This document shows, one piece after another, positions 8,570-18,068 of a DNA stretch of 64,000 bases. A program made the position numbers and the translations under genes. Below the pieces are notes generated by a model that made no database searches, was not told the origin of the DNA, and saw only the letters and a list, made by a program, of their open reading frames with translations. Origin of the DNA: DASSQJ01 sp963726295 (GTDB lineage: Bacteria; Actinomycetota; Actinomycetes; Actinomycetales; Dermatophilaceae). Every line of letters starts with the position of its first letter. Positions within the stretch are counted from its first letter, which is position 1. Where the stretch lies: assembly GCA_963726295.1 (NCBI GenBank), contig CAVSBW010000012.1, forward strand, positions 310,001 to 374,000, written 5' to 3'.

Positions 8570-8582
8570 CCCGTCCCCCGGC

Positions 8583-9500
8583 TCACTCGACCGACGCGGC
8601 GGCGAAGGTGTCGCACTGGTTGAGGTCGCCCGAGCGGTAGCCGGTCAGGAACCACTTCTGGCGCGCCTGCGCCGATCCGTGGGTCCAGCTCTCCGGGGTG
8701 ACCCGCCCGCTCGTCGCCTCCTGGATGCGGTCGTCACCCACCGAGGCCGCCGCGGAGAGCGCGTCCTGGATGTCCTGGTCGGTGAGCGGCTGCAGGAAGG
8801 GGGTGTCGGAGCCCGGGGCGCTGGTGGATGAGGCGTGCTGGGCCCAGACCCCGGCAAGGCAGTCGGCCATCAGCTCGGTGCGGACACTGCCGGACTGCGG
8901 TCCCTGCGGGTCCTGCTGGGCCCGCCCGAGGAGGCCGAGCTGGTCCTGCAGCGCGTGACCGTACTCGTGGGCGACGACGTACTCCTGCGCGAGGGGTCCC
9001 GCGCTGCTGCCGAACTGCTTCTCGAGGATGTCGAAGAAGCTGGCGTCGATGTACACCTGCTGGTCGAGGGGACAGTAGAACGGGCCCACCTGGTTGCTGG
9101 CGGTCCCGCAGGCCGACTGGGTCTGGCCGCGGTACACCACCGTCGTGGTGGGCTGCCACTCGCGCTTGTAGCGGACGAGCTCGTCGGCCCAGAAGGCCTG
9201 CACCGAGTTGACCGTGCCCACGATGCGGCAGCGGGCGTCGCGGTTCGCGTCCGCTCCCGTCTGGCACTCCTGGAACGCCGCGGCATCCTCCTGGCCGCCG
9301 GCCTGCACGTCGCCCTGGCTGGTGGTGGCGCCGGTGTCGACCGGGAGGTCGGAGGGGTTGATGCCGAAGATGATCGCGATCACGAGGAGGATGAGGCCGC
9401 CGATCCCGCCACCGACGACCATGCCCCCCGGGGCGCCACCACCGCCCACGCCCGACCGCACCTGAGAGGTGTCGAGTCGCACGTTGTCGTTGAAGCTCAT
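8583..9500 (-). CDS. Neutral zinc metallopeptidase, YpfJ/KPN_02809 family, membrane-anchored
   Basis: The 305-residue protein begins MSFNDNVRLDTSQVRSG, then a glycine-rich stretch, one transmembrane helix (about 30-50) and an extracytoplasmic domain with the zincin motif HEYGH in VVAHEYGHALQDQLG near residue 170. Family members carry this single N-terminal anchor. ATG 9500 has GGAGG nine bases upstream. The natural substrate is not known for the family. The gene is divergent from the ABC-F gene; a CTAGACTAG box at 9552-9560 lies between them and could serve both directions. Confidence 0.9.
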   Translation of the reverse strand: MSFNDNVRLDTSQVRSGVGGGGAPGGMVVGGGIGGLILLVIAIIFGINPSDLPVDTGATTSQGDVQAGGQEDAAAFQECQTGADANRDARCRIVGTVNSVQAFWADELVRYKREWQPTTTVVYRGQTQSACGTASNQVGPFYCPLDQQVYIDASFFDILEKQFGSSAGPLAQEYVVAHEYGHALQDQLGLLGRAQQDPQGPQSGSVRTELMADCLAGVWAQHASSTSAPGSDTPFLQPLTDQDIQDALSAAASVGDDRIQEATSGRVTPESWTHGSAQARQKWFLTGYRSGDLNQCDTFAAASVE

Positions 9501-9629
9501 CCGGGACAGCCTCCGTGCTCGCGCCGTGTCCGGAAGGGCCTCCGGGGGCACCTAGACTAGGGGGAGCGGCGCCCCGCGTGTCTCTTCCGCGCCCGGCCGC
9601 TCCCGGACCCACCGACCGAAGGACTTCTC

Positions 9630-11228
9630 GTGCTCACCGCTGCCGCCGTCGAGCTGCGTGCCGGCTCGCGCCTGCTGCTGGACGGCGCGACGTTCAGGGT
9701 GGCGCCGGGCGACCGCATCGGTCTCGTCGGCCGCAACGGTGCGGGCAAGACGACCCTCACCAAGGCCCTCGCCGGTCTCACCCTCCCGGCCGCGGGGACC
9801 ATCACCCGTAGCGGTGACGTGGGCTACCTGCCGCAGGACCCGCGCACCGGCAACCTGGACGTCAGCGCTCGCGACCGCGTGCTCTCGGCACGCGGGCTCG
9901 ACCAGATCGTCCGGGACGTCCGCTCCGCCGAACGGGCCATGGGGGAGGAGTCCGGTGAGCGCCAGGAGCGGGCGATGCGGCGCTACGCTCGCCTCGATGC
10001 CGAGTTCACGGCGGCCGGCGGGTACGCGGCCGAGTCGGAGGCCGCCCAGATCGCCGCCGCCCTCGGGCTCGAGGAGCGGGTGCTCGAGCAACCGCTGCGC
10101 ACCCTCTCGGGCGGCCAGCGCCGCCGCGTTGAGCTCACCCGCATCCTCTTCTCCGGCGCCGAGACCCTGCTCCTCGACGAGCCGACCAACCACCTCGACG
10201 CCGACTCGATCGTCTGGCTGCGCGACCACCTCAAGGGGTACCGGGGCGGCCTCGTCGTCATCTCCCACGACGTCGACCTGCTCGACGTCGTCGTGAACAA
10301 GGTGTTCCACCTCGACGCCAACCGCGCCGAGCTCGACCAGTACAACCTCGGGTGGAGGGCCTACCTCCAGCAGCGCGAGACCGACGAGCGGCGGCGACAC
10401 CGCGAGCGCGCCAACGCGGAGAAGAAGGCGGCCGCGCTCATGGCGCAGGCCGACAAGATGCGGGCGAAAGCGACGAAGACGGTCGCCGCGCAGAACATGG
10501 CCCGCCGTGCCGAGCGGCTGCTCGGCGGCCTCGAGGCCGAGCGCGCCCGCGACAAGGTGGCCCGCCTGCGCTTCCCGACCCCGACGCCCTGCGGGAAGAC
10601 TCCGCTGCGTGCCAGCGGGCTGTCCCGCTCCTACGGGTCGCAGGAGGTGTTCACCGATGTCGACCTCGCCATCGACCGGGGTTCGCGGGTCGTGGTGCTC
10701 GGCCTCAACGGCGCCGGGAAGACCACGCTCCTGCGGCTGCTCGCCGGCGTCGATACCCCCGACACCGGCCAGGTCGAGCCGGGACACGGCCTCAAGCTCG
10801 GCTACTACGCGCAGGAGCACGAGAACCTGGACATCACGCGGACGGTGCTCGAGAACATGAAGTCGGCCGCCCCCGACCTGGGCGAGACCGACGTCCGCAA
10901 GGTGCTCGGCTCGTTCCTCTTCACCGGCGACGACGTCGACAAGCCGGCCGGGGTGCTCTCCGGCGGCGAGAAGACCCGCCTGTCCCTCGCGCTGCTCGTG
11001 GTCTCGTCGGCCAACGTGCTGCTCCTCGACGAGCCCACCAACAACCTCGACCCCGCCTCGCGCGAGGAGATCCTCGGTGCGCTGCGCACGTACGAGGGCG
11101 CGGTCGTCCTCGTCACGCACGACGAGGGCGCGGTGGAGGCCCTCGAGCCCGAGCGCATCCTCCTCCTGCCCGATGGCATCGAGGACCTCTGGGGTGCCGA
11201 CTACCGCGAGCTCGTCGCGCTCGCCTGA
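9630..11228 (+). CDS. ABC-F family ATPase (ribosome-associated, duplicated NBD)
   Basis: The 532-residue protein has two ABC domains and no membrane segments. The first has GRNGAGKTT near residue 31, LSGGQRRRVELTR and LLLDEPTNHLD; the second has GLNGAGKTT near 360, LSGGEKTRLSLA and LLLDEPTNNLD. The charged linker at about 245-320 is typical of ABC-F proteins that act at the ribosomal E site. It could be a translation factor or an antibiotic-protection type; sequence alone does not decide. The GTG at 9630 is preceded by GAAGGA at six bases spacing. Confidence 0.92.
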   Translation: MLTAAAVELRAGSRLLLDGATFRVAPGDRIGLVGRNGAGKTTLTKALAGLTLPAAGTITRSGDVGYLPQDPRTGNLDVSARDRVLSARGLDQIVRDVRSAERAMGEESGERQERAMRRYARLDAEFTAAGGYAAESEAAQIAAALGLEERVLEQPLRTLSGGQRRRVELTRILFSGAETLLLDEPTNHLDADSIVWLRDHLKGYRGGLVVISHDVDLLDVVVNKVFHLDANRAELDQYNLGWRAYLQQRETDERRRHRERANAEKKAAALMAQADKMRAKATKTVAAQNMARRAERLLGGLEAERARDKVARLRFPTPTPCGKTPLRASGLSRSYGSQEVFTDVDLAIDRGSRVVVLGLNGAGKTTLLRLLAGVDTPDTGQVEPGHGLKLGYYAQEHENLDITRTVLENMKSAAPDLGETDVRKVLGSFLFTGDDVDKPAGVLSGGEKTRLSLALLVVSSANVLLLDEPTNNLDPASREEILGALRTYEGAVVLVTHDEGAVEALEPERILLLPDGIEDLWGADYRELVALA

Positions 11229-11335
11229 CGTCGCGTGCCCCTCCCGCGAGGGGACCGTTGCCCGTCGACCGATGAGTCGGGAGCCGCCCGGCGGTCGGTA
11301 CGGGTGCACGATGAAGCGCGACGACAGGAGCGAGC

Positions 11336-11806
11336 ATGCCCGGCATCACCCCGTCCCTCTGGTTCGACGACGACCTGGAGGCGGCCATGGACTTCTACAC
11401 GTCGGTTTTCCCCAACTCGAGCGTGCACCATGTGGTGCGCAATACCGAGGACAGGCCCGGCGAGCCCGGGACGGTGGTGACCGCCGCCTTCGACCTCGAC
11501 GGGACGCGGTTCACCGGCATCAACGGAGGCCCGCACTTCCACTTCACCGAGGCGGTCTCGTTCGTCATCGACTGCGCCGACCAGGAGGAGGTCGACCACT
11601 ACTGGTCGGCGCTCACCGACGGTGGTGAGGAGTCCCGGTGCGGCTGGCTCAAGGACCGCTTCGGGCTCAGCTGGCAGGTCGTGCCCCGGCGCCTGATGGA
11701 GCTCCTCGGCGACCCCGATCCGGAACGGGCACGACGGGCGACCGAGGCGATGCTGGGCATGCGGCGGATCGTCGTCGCCGAGCTCGAGGCAGCCGTGGAG
11801 GGGTGA
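11336..11806 (+). CDS. VOC family protein (PhnB/3-demethylubiquinone-methyltransferase-like)
   Basis: A 156-residue PhnB-type member of the vicinal-oxygen-chelate superfamily. It opens PSLWFDDDLEAAMDFYTSVFPNS, the usual first strand-helix, and continues with GTRFTGINGGP and DGGEESRCGWLKDRFGLSWQVVP, the standard family ending. The ATG has AGGAG six bases upstream. No partner gene points to a substrate. The 107-bp gap before it holds nothing recognisable. Confidence 0.9.
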   Translation: MPGITPSLWFDDDLEAAMDFYTSVFPNSSVHHVVRNTEDRPGEPGTVVTAAFDLDGTRFTGINGGPHFHFTEAVSFVIDCADQEEVDHYWSALTDGGEESRCGWLKDRFGLSWQVVPRRLMELLGDPDPERARRATEAMLGMRRIVVAELEAAVEG

Positions 11807-11837
11807 CCGGCGCCGCCCGGCGCCTGATACTGGGGGC

Positions 11838-12947
11838 ATGAGGGATCAGGGACGCGGGGCGTCGGCCGGGGCGGGGCTCGCGCTCGCCACCCTCCTCGCG
11901 GGGTGTGGCCTCGCCGGCGGGGGCGGCTCCGCGGCCCCGTCGACGACCGCGCCGGCCAGCCCGCCGGCCCCCACGTCCGTGAGCCCCAGCGCGAGCGCCT
12001 CCACGAGGCCCGGTGCGCCCGAGCGCGAGCCGCTGCGCTTCTCGGCGGTCGGCGACATCGGGAACCGCGAGGACTCCGGGATGGTCCTGGATGCCATCGC
12101 GGCGCGACGGGACGACCTCACCGTGGCCGTCGGCGACCTGTCCTACGACGGCGAGGGAACCGAGTCGGCGTGGTGCCGGTTCGTCACCCGCCGCCTCGGC
12201 GCCGAGTACCCGTTCGAGATCGTCGCCGGCAACCACGAGGACGACGGCCCGGACGGGTCGATCGACGCGTTCCGCCGGTGCCTGCCCAACCACCTCCCTG
12301 ACCTCGTCGGCGACTACGGCAAGGAGTGGTACGCCGACGTCCCCGCCGACGACCCCCTCGTGCGTTTCGTCATGGTCTCTCCCGACCTGGACTTCCAGCA
12401 CGGGCTGGACGGCGCCGGCCCCCAGCACCTGTCGTACGAGAAGGGGACTCCCGAGTACGCGTGGACCCGGTCGGCCGTTGAGGGGGCCCACGATGCCGGG
12501 ATCCCGTGGGTGGTCGTCGGGATGCACAAGCCGTGCCTGTCCGTCGGTGTCTACGACTGCCAGTCGGGCCCCGACCTGATGAACCTTCTGCTGAAGGAGC
12601 GTGTGGACCTCGTCGTGGCGGGGCACGAGCACATGTACCAGCGCACGAAGCCGGTGGCCCTCGGTCCGGGATGCGCGACGGTGCGTCCGGACGGCTACGA
12701 CTCCGCCTGCCTCGCCCGCGGTGACGCCCGGGGAACGACGTTCGTGACGGTGGGTAACGGCGGTCGCGAGCTGCGGAAGGTCAACCCGGGCGACCCGGAG
12801 CGGCGCTGGTTCGCCGCGGTGAGCGCGGCCGACCTCGACCCGACCTACGGCTCCCTCTCCGTGGAGCTCACCGAGGACCGCCTCACCGCCCGCTTCGAGC
12901 CGGTCGGTGGCGGTTCCTTCACCGACGCCTTCGTCCTCCGCCGCTGA
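11838..12947 (+). CDS. Metallophosphoesterase lipoprotein
   Basis: The 369-residue protein has a lipoprotein signal peptide with lipobox LLAGC near residue 22, then a Ser/Pro/Ala/Thr-rich linker to about 55. The calcineurin-like metal ligands are visible in order: VGDIGNRED, VGDLSYDGEG, AGNHEDDG, VVVGMHKP and VVAGHEHMYQRT. It is therefore a surface-anchored phosphoesterase whose substrate is not determined. The ATG follows GATACT by six bases, close to a leaderless promoter. The ATG is favoured because it gives an intact signal peptide. Confidence 0.9.
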   Translation: MRDQGRGASAGAGLALATLLAGCGLAGGGGSAAPSTTAPASPPAPTSVSPSASASTRPGAPEREPLRFSAVGDIGNREDSGMVLDAIAARRDDLTVAVGDLSYDGEGTESAWCRFVTRRLGAEYPFEIVAGNHEDDGPDGSIDAFRRCLPNHLPDLVGDYGKEWYADVPADDPLVRFVMVSPDLDFQHGLDGAGPQHLSYEKGTPEYAWTRSAVEGAHDAGIPWVVVGMHKPCLSVGVYDCQSGPDLMNLLLKERVDLVVAGHEHMYQRTKPVALGPGCATVRPDGYDSACLARGDARGTTFVTVGNGGRELRKVNPGDPERRWFAAVSAADLDPTYGSLSVELTEDRLTARFEPVGGGSFTDAFVLRR

Positions 12948-12956
12948 GGCCCCCGG

Positions 12957-14342
12957 TCAGGCCGGGACGGCGGGCAGCCGCTCGAGGGCGGCCGCCACCG
13001 CCTCCTGGAGCTCGGTGTCCTCCCACGTGTGGTCGACGAGGTCGCCGCGCAGGTAGGCGTCGTACGCGGCCAGGTCGAGGTGTCCGTGCCCGCACAGCGC
13101 CGTGAGGATGACCTTCTCCTCGCCGGTCTCCGCGCAGCGGATCGCCTCGTCGACCGCGGCGGCGATGGCGTGCGTCGGCTCGGGCGCGGGGACGATGCCC
13201 TCGGTCCGCGCGAACAGTACGCCGGCGGCGAAGCAGTCCTTCTGCGTCTTGGCCACGGCCTCGATGAGCCGCTCCTCGTAGAGGTGGCTGATGATCGGGC
13301 TCATCCCGTGGTAGCGCAGGCCGCCGGCGTGGATCGGGTCGGGGATGAAGTCGTGGCCCAGGGTGTGCATCTTGAGCAGCGGGGTGAGACCGGCGACGTC
13401 ACCGAAGTCGTAGGCGTAGGTGCCCTGGGTGAGGGAGGGGCACGAAGCCGGTTCCACCGCCCGTACCACCGGGCCGGCGCCACCCGCGGCCAGCTTCTCG
13501 CGCAGGAAGGGAAAGGCGAGGCCGCCGAGGTTCGACCCGCCACCGGTGCAGCCGACGATGAGGTCGACGCCCTCGTCGATCTTGGCCAGCTGGAGCAGCG
13601 CCTCCTCGCCGATGATGCTCTGGTGCAGCAGCACGTGGTTGAGCACCGACCCGAGGGCGTAGTTCGTCGTGGCGTCCTGGGCGGCCACCTCGACCGCCTC
13701 GCTGATGGCCAGACCGAGCGACCCGGGGGAGTCGGGATCGTCGGCGAGGGCCCGTCGTCCGGCCTCGGTGAGGTCGGACGGGCTGGGGTGCACGCTGCCG
13801 CCGAAGGTCTCGATCATCGTGCGTCGGTACGGCTTGGCGTCGTAGGAGGCGCGGACCTGCCACACCTCGCACTCGAGGTCGAACTGCGCGCACGCGAAGG
13901 CGAGCGCGGTGCCCCACTGCCCGGCACCGGTCTCCGTCGTCAGCTTCCGGATCCCGGCCCTAGCGTTGTAGTACGCCTGCGGCACCGCGGTGTTGGGCTT
14001 GTGGGAGCCGGCGGGGGAGACGCCCTCGTACTTGTAGTAGATGCGCGCCGGCGTGCCCAGCGCCTTCTCCAGCCGGTGGGCTCGGAACAGCGGCGAGGGT
14101 CGCCAGAGCCGGTAGACGTCCTGTACCGCCTCGGGGATGTCGACGTAGCGGTCGGTCGTGACCTCCTGGGCGATCAGGTCCATCGGGAAGATCGCGGCCA
14201 GGTCGTCGGGACCGACCGGCTGGCCGGTGCCCGGGTGCAGCGGAGGCGGCGGTGGGGTCGGCAGGTCGGCGAGGAGGTTGTACCAGCGCGTGGGCATCTC
14301 GTCCTCGTCGAGCAGGACCTTGTGGCGCAGCGGTTCGGGCAC
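12957..14342 (-). CDS. TrpB2-type PLP-dependent tryptophan synthase beta-like enzyme
   Basis: A PLP lyase of the TrpB2 branch. The lysine segment is YEGVSPAGSHKPNTAVPQAY, followed by ETGAGQWGTALAFA and the phosphate-binding GCTGGGSNLGG, all TrpB-type. TrpB2 proteins are longer than TrpB1, work without TrpA, and can make tryptophan from serine and indole. No trpA is near. GTG 14342 (461 residues) is chosen because GGAGG lies seven bases upstream; the in-frame ATG at 14384 adds 14 residues but has its GGAGG directly against it. The gene is convergent with the lipoprotein phosphoesterase. Confidence 0.88.
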   Translation of the reverse strand: MPEPLRHKVLLDEDEMPTRWYNLLADLPTPPPPPLHPGTGQPVGPDDLAAIFPMDLIAQEVTTDRYVDIPEAVQDVYRLWRPSPLFRAHRLEKALGTPARIYYKYEGVSPAGSHKPNTAVPQAYYNARAGIRKLTTETGAGQWGTALAFACAQFDLECEVWQVRASYDAKPYRRTMIETFGGSVHPSPSDLTEAGRRALADDPDSPGSLGLAISEAVEVAAQDATTNYALGSVLNHVLLHQSIIGEEALLQLAKIDEGVDLIVGCTGGGSNLGGLAFPFLREKLAAGGAGPVVRAVEPASCPSLTQGTYAYDFGDVAGLTPLLKMHTLGHDFIPDPIHAGGLRYHGMSPIISHLYEERLIEAVAKTQKDCFAAGVLFARTEGIVPAPEPTHAIAAAVDEAIRCAETGEEKVILTALCGHGHLDLAAYDAYLRGDLVDHTWEDTELQEAVAAALERLPAVPA

Positions 14343-14484
14343 GGCGGTTCCTCCGGGGACGTCGGCGGTGGCGGGTCGCGCCATCCTCCGGCCGTGACGC
14401 TCCCGCACACAAGGCCCGGTCCACGTCGCAGGAACACCTTTCGGTGCGTGGTGGTTGACTGAGCGGCAACGAAGGAGAACCCAC

Positions 14485-16371
14485 GTGAGCACCCACGGCT
14501 GGCAGGCGATACGGAGCCTGTCCCGCGACTCGAGCGTCGCCGAGCGGCGGCTTGCGCCCGGCACCACGCGGCGGGTCGTCGAGTACGCACGCCCCTACAA
14601 GGGGCAGATCGGCATCTTCCTCGTCCTCGTCGTCATCGACGCACTCCTCGTCGTGGCGGTGCCACTGCTCCTCAAGGCGATCGTCGACGAGGGGGTCGGG
14701 AAGGGCGACAGCGCCCTCGTCGTCCGCCTCGCTCTGATCGTGGCCGGGCTCGCCGTCCTCGACGGCGGCCTCACCCTGGTGCAACGGTGGTACTCGGCGC
14801 GCATCGGCGAGGGGCTCATCTACGACCTGCGTGGCCAGGTGTTCGGGCACGTGCTGCGCCAGCCGATCGCGTTCTTCACGAGGGCGCAGACCGGCGCGCT
14901 CGTCACCCGGCTCGGCAACGACGTCATCGGGGCCCAGCAGGCCTTCACGTCGGTGCTCTCCAATGTCGTGAGCAACGCCATCTCCCTCGTGGCGATCGTC
15001 ATCACGATGCTCGCACTCTCGTGGCCGATCACCCTCGCCGCCCTCGCTCTCGTCCCGTTCTTCCTCCTGCCGGCCCGGTTCATGGGTCGCCGCCTCGCCG
15101 GGCTCACCCACGACCAGATGTCGCTCAACGCCGACCTCGGCACCCGGATGAACGAGCGGTTCAACGTCGCCGGCGCCCTGCTCGTCAAGCTGTTCGGCCG
15201 GCCGCGGACCGAGGACGCCGAGTACGCCGAGCGGGCCGGCCAGGTGCGCGACATCGGGGTGAAGATCGCGCTCAACCGCTCGGTGTTCTTCGTGGGCCTG
15301 ACGATGACCGCGTCGCTCGCGACCGCCCTGGTGTACGGCATCGGCGGTGTCATGACCGTCAACGGCTCCCTGACCGTCGGCGCGCTCATCGGCCTCGCCG
15401 CCCTCATGGCGCGGCTGTACGGCCCGCTGACGGCCATGTCGAACGTCCGCGTCGACGTCATGACCGCCCTGGTCTCATTCGAGCGGGTCTTCGAGGTCCT
15501 CGACCTCGAGCCGCTCGTCGCCGAGGCGCGGGACGCCCGCGCCCTGCCGCCGGGTCCCGTGCGGGTCGAGGTCGACCACCTCTCCTTCGCCTACCCGGCG
15601 GCCGACCAGGTGTCCCTGGCGTCTCTCGAGTCGTCCGCGTCCGGCGACCGCAAGGGCGGCGGCGAGGTGCTCCACGACATCTCCTTCGCCGTCGGGCCCG
15701 GCCGTCTTGTCGCCCTCGTCGGGCCGAGCGGTGCCGGGAAGACGACCATCACCTCCCTCGTCGCGCGGCTCTACGACCCCACCGAGGGGGCCGTCCGGAT
15801 CAACGGCGTCGACCTGCGCGAGGCCACGATGGAGTCGCTGCAGGACGCCGTCGGCGTCGTGACGCAGGAGGCACACCTCTTCCACGACACGATCCGCGCC
15901 AACCTCGCCTACGCCGCCCCGGAGGCCACGGAGGCCGAGATGCTGGCCGCGCTGCGGGCAGCCCAGGTGCTGCCCCTGGTGGAGTCCCTGCCGTCGGGGC
16001 TCGACACGGTCGTGGGCGACCGTGGGCACCGTCTGTCCGGTGGTGAGAAGCAGCGGCTCGCCATCGCACGCCTGCTGCTCAAGAGCCCCGGGCTGATCGT
16101 TCTCGACGAGGCGACGGCGCACCTCGACAGCGAGTCCGAGCAGGCCCTGCAACGTGCGCTGGACGAGGCGCTACGTGACCGCACGGCGCTCGTCATCGCG
16201 CACCGTCTCTCCACGGTGCGCCACGCGGACGAGATCCTCGTCGTACATGCGGGCCGGATCGTGGAACGCGGTACCCACGGTGAGCTCGTCGCCCTCGGCG
16301 GCCTGTACGCCGACCTCTACCGCACACAGTTCCTCTCGGACTCGAGTACCGACCCGGTACCCGCTTCCTGA
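14485..16371 (+). CDS. ABC transporter, fused permease and ATPase (exporter type)
   Basis: A 628-residue half-transporter with six transmembrane helices in about residues 40-320 and a nucleotide-binding domain from about 360. Motifs are GPSGAGKTT, the signature LSGGEKQRLAIA, LDEATAHLD and the switch His in VIAHRLST. It would act as a homodimer or with another half-transporter. The GTG start has GAAGGAG eight bases upstream. A roughly 20-residue insertion rich in Ser/Gly sits just before the Walker A strand. No neighbouring gene indicates the substrate. Confidence 0.92.
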   Translation: MSTHGWQAIRSLSRDSSVAERRLAPGTTRRVVEYARPYKGQIGIFLVLVVIDALLVVAVPLLLKAIVDEGVGKGDSALVVRLALIVAGLAVLDGGLTLVQRWYSARIGEGLIYDLRGQVFGHVLRQPIAFFTRAQTGALVTRLGNDVIGAQQAFTSVLSNVVSNAISLVAIVITMLALSWPITLAALALVPFFLLPARFMGRRLAGLTHDQMSLNADLGTRMNERFNVAGALLVKLFGRPRTEDAEYAERAGQVRDIGVKIALNRSVFFVGLTMTASLATALVYGIGGVMTVNGSLTVGALIGLAALMARLYGPLTAMSNVRVDVMTALVSFERVFEVLDLEPLVAEARDARALPPGPVRVEVDHLSFAYPAADQVSLASLESSASGDRKGGGEVLHDISFAVGPGRLVALVGPSGAGKTTITSLVARLYDPTEGAVRINGVDLREATMESLQDAVGVVTQEAHLFHDTIRANLAYAAPEATEAEMLAALRAAQVLPLVESLPSGLDTVVGDRGHRLSGGEKQRLAIARLLLKSPGLIVLDEATAHLDSESEQALQRALDEALRDRTALVIAHRLSTVRHADEILVVHAGRIVERGTHGELVALGGLYADLYRTQFLSDSSTDPVPAS

Positions 16372-16406
16372 TCCGGACCGCGGGGCGGCCGTGGCAGGAT
16401 CACCCC

Positions 16407-17231
16407 GTGGGCCACCTCGACGCCGGCTGGAGCGAGCAGACCGTCACCGTCGGCGACCGCTCCATCTTCGTCCGGCGCGGCGAGGGGGAACGCGACGGGC
16501 TGCCGATCGTCCACGTCCACGGATTCGGCATCTCCGGACGCTACCTGCTGCCCACGGCACGCCTCCTGACGCCACTCGGCGACAACTTCGTGCCCGACCT
16601 GCCCGGCTACGGCCACAGCCCTCGGCCGCCGCGCACCCTGGGCATCCCCGAACTCGCCGAGTCGCTGCTCGGGTTCCTCGATGCGGTGGGGATCGAGCGG
16701 GCCGTCCTCCTCGGCAACTCCATGGGATGCCCGGTCATCCTCGACGCGGTCAACCGCGACCCCGGTCGGGTGGCCCGGCTGGTGCTCGTCGCGCCTGCCG
16801 GCGGTATTCACAACCAACCTCTGCCCAGGGCGGTCGGGCAGCTGGCGCGCGACGGCGCCCGCGAGAGCCCGCGGATGGCGCGGGTCGCCGTGCCCGACTA
16901 CGTGGGGTTCGGCCCGGTCAACAGCCTGCGACTCTTCCGGGCCATGACCCGGTACCCCAGTCTCGACCGGCTGCTCGCCGCCCCGGTCCCGACGCTGGCC
17001 GTCCTCGGCAGCCGCGACCCGCTGATGCCCAGCGTCCCGCGCGTCATGGAGGTGGCCGCGCAGACCCCGGACCACGTGACGGTGGTGGTCATCGTCGGGG
17101 CGGCCCACGCCATCAACTTCTCCCACCCCGGCGAGCTCGCCCACATCGTGGGCTCCTGGCTCGAGGACCGGGAGATCGTCGATGATCCGGGCCAGCCGGG
17201 GCTCGCCCGGGTCATCCCCGTGACCCGGTAG
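16407..17231 (+). CDS. Alpha/beta-fold hydrolase
   Basis: The 274-residue protein has the alpha/beta-hydrolase layout: oxyanion region VHVHGFGISGR near residue 36, nucleophile elbow GNSMGCPV (Ser near 104), an acid in GSRDPLMPS near 207, and the terminal His in VGAAHAINFSHPGE near 235. The family includes esterases and C-C bond hydrolases; the substrate is unknown. The GTG start lies six bases after CAGGAT, a weak match to the leaderless promoter pattern seen elsewhere in the window. Confidence 0.88.
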   Translation: MGHLDAGWSEQTVTVGDRSIFVRRGEGERDGLPIVHVHGFGISGRYLLPTARLLTPLGDNFVPDLPGYGHSPRPPRTLGIPELAESLLGFLDAVGIERAVLLGNSMGCPVILDAVNRDPGRVARLVLVAPAGGIHNQPLPRAVGQLARDGARESPRMARVAVPDYVGFGPVNSLRLFRAMTRYPSLDRLLAAPVPTLAVLGSRDPLMPSVPRVMEVAAQTPDHVTVVVIVGAAHAINFSHPGELAHIVGSWLEDREIVDDPGQPGLARVIPVTR

Positions 17232-17246
17232 GGCGGTCCGGCCGCG

Positions 17247-18035
17247 CTACTCGTCCTCCTCGTCCCAGGCACGCACCTTGGCCGCCTTGGGTGGGTAGCG
17301 CTCCGGGTGGGCCAGCCGGTCCTCGCGGCGGATGCCGAACCACACGAGCACGAAGCCAACGGGCATCGCGAACCACCACTGGTAGGCGTACGCGAGATGG
17401 GGTCCGAGCGACTCGTCGGGCTCGGCCAGCGGGTCGGGTCGTGGCGGTGTCGAGCCGTCCGGGAGGGTCTCGGACTCGAGCTCGACGTAGCCGTCGAGCG
17501 GCGTCAGGCCGGTCGCCTCGGACACCTGGGCGAGGCTGACCGACCCGAGGGACCCGTTCTCCGAGATGCTGGACCGGGGTGCCTCGCCGGGGTGCGCCCA
17601 GCCGACCACCGTGACCGGCCCCGTGGGAGCGGGGGGAACCTCGGGCAGCACCTCGGCGCCGGACGAGCCCTGCGCCACCCAGCCGCGGTCGACGAGTACG
17701 TCGGCGCCTCCGCCGGATGGACGCAGCATCCAGAGCACCTCGTACCCCACGGCGCCCTCGGAGGGCCGGCCGCGCACGAAGAGCGGGCCGGCCACGTACT
17801 CACCGCTCGCCTCGACCCTCGTCCACGTCGCGTCGGCCGGGAGGCTCGTGGTGGTGAGCACGTCGCCGACGGGGACGGGGTCGGCGGTGTAGTGCTCCTC
17901 GATGAGGGCGTTGCGCTCGACCTTCGCCTCGTGGCGGTGGTACTGCCACCACCCGAGCTGGTAGCACGCGACCGACACCACCGCGGCGAGGACCAGGGCC
18001 CCCAGCCAGCGAACAGTGATGAGGCGCCCGAGCAC
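17247..18035 (-). CDS. SURF1 family cytochrome oxidase assembly protein
   Basis: The 262-residue protein has the SURF1 form: an N-terminal helix (RWLGALVLAAVVSVACYQLGWWQ, continuing YHRHEAK), an extracytoplasmic domain containing FVRGRPSEGAVGYEVLWML and VDRGWV, and a C-terminal helix ending WFGIRRE. It helps assemble heme-copper cytochrome oxidase. GTG 18035 is chosen because TACCGT lies six bases before it and the protein then begins MLGRLITVRWLG, as in relatives; ATG 18059 would add eight residues. It is divergent from moaA. Confidence 0.88.
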   Translation of the reverse strand: MLGRLITVRWLGALVLAAVVSVACYQLGWWQYHRHEAKVERNALIEEHYTADPVPVGDVLTTTSLPADATWTRVEASGEYVAGPLFVRGRPSEGAVGYEVLWMLRPSGGGADVLVDRGWVAQGSSGAEVLPEVPPAPTGPVTVVGWAHPGEAPRSSISENGSLGSVSLAQVSEATGLTPLDGYVELESETLPDGSTPPRPDPLAEPDESLGPHLAYAYQWWFAMPVGFVLVWFGIRREDRLAHPERYPPKAAKVRAWDEEDE

Positions 18036-18041
18036 CGGGCA

Positions 18042-18047
18042 ACGGTA
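18042..18047 (-). promoter_or_regulatory. -10 hexamer TACCGT for SURF1
   Basis: On the minus strand TACCGT ends six bases before GTG 18035, consistent with leaderless transcription, and supports that start over ATG 18059. Confidence 0.5.
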
Positions 18048-18054
18048 CCCGTCG

Positions 18055-18060
18055 TACATT
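18055..18060 (+). promoter_or_regulatory. -10 hexamer TACATT for moaA
   Basis: TACATT ends eight bases before the moaA ATG. It lies inside the short gap shared with the SURF1 promoter. Confidence 0.5.
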
Positions 18061-18068
18061 GGTGCCCT

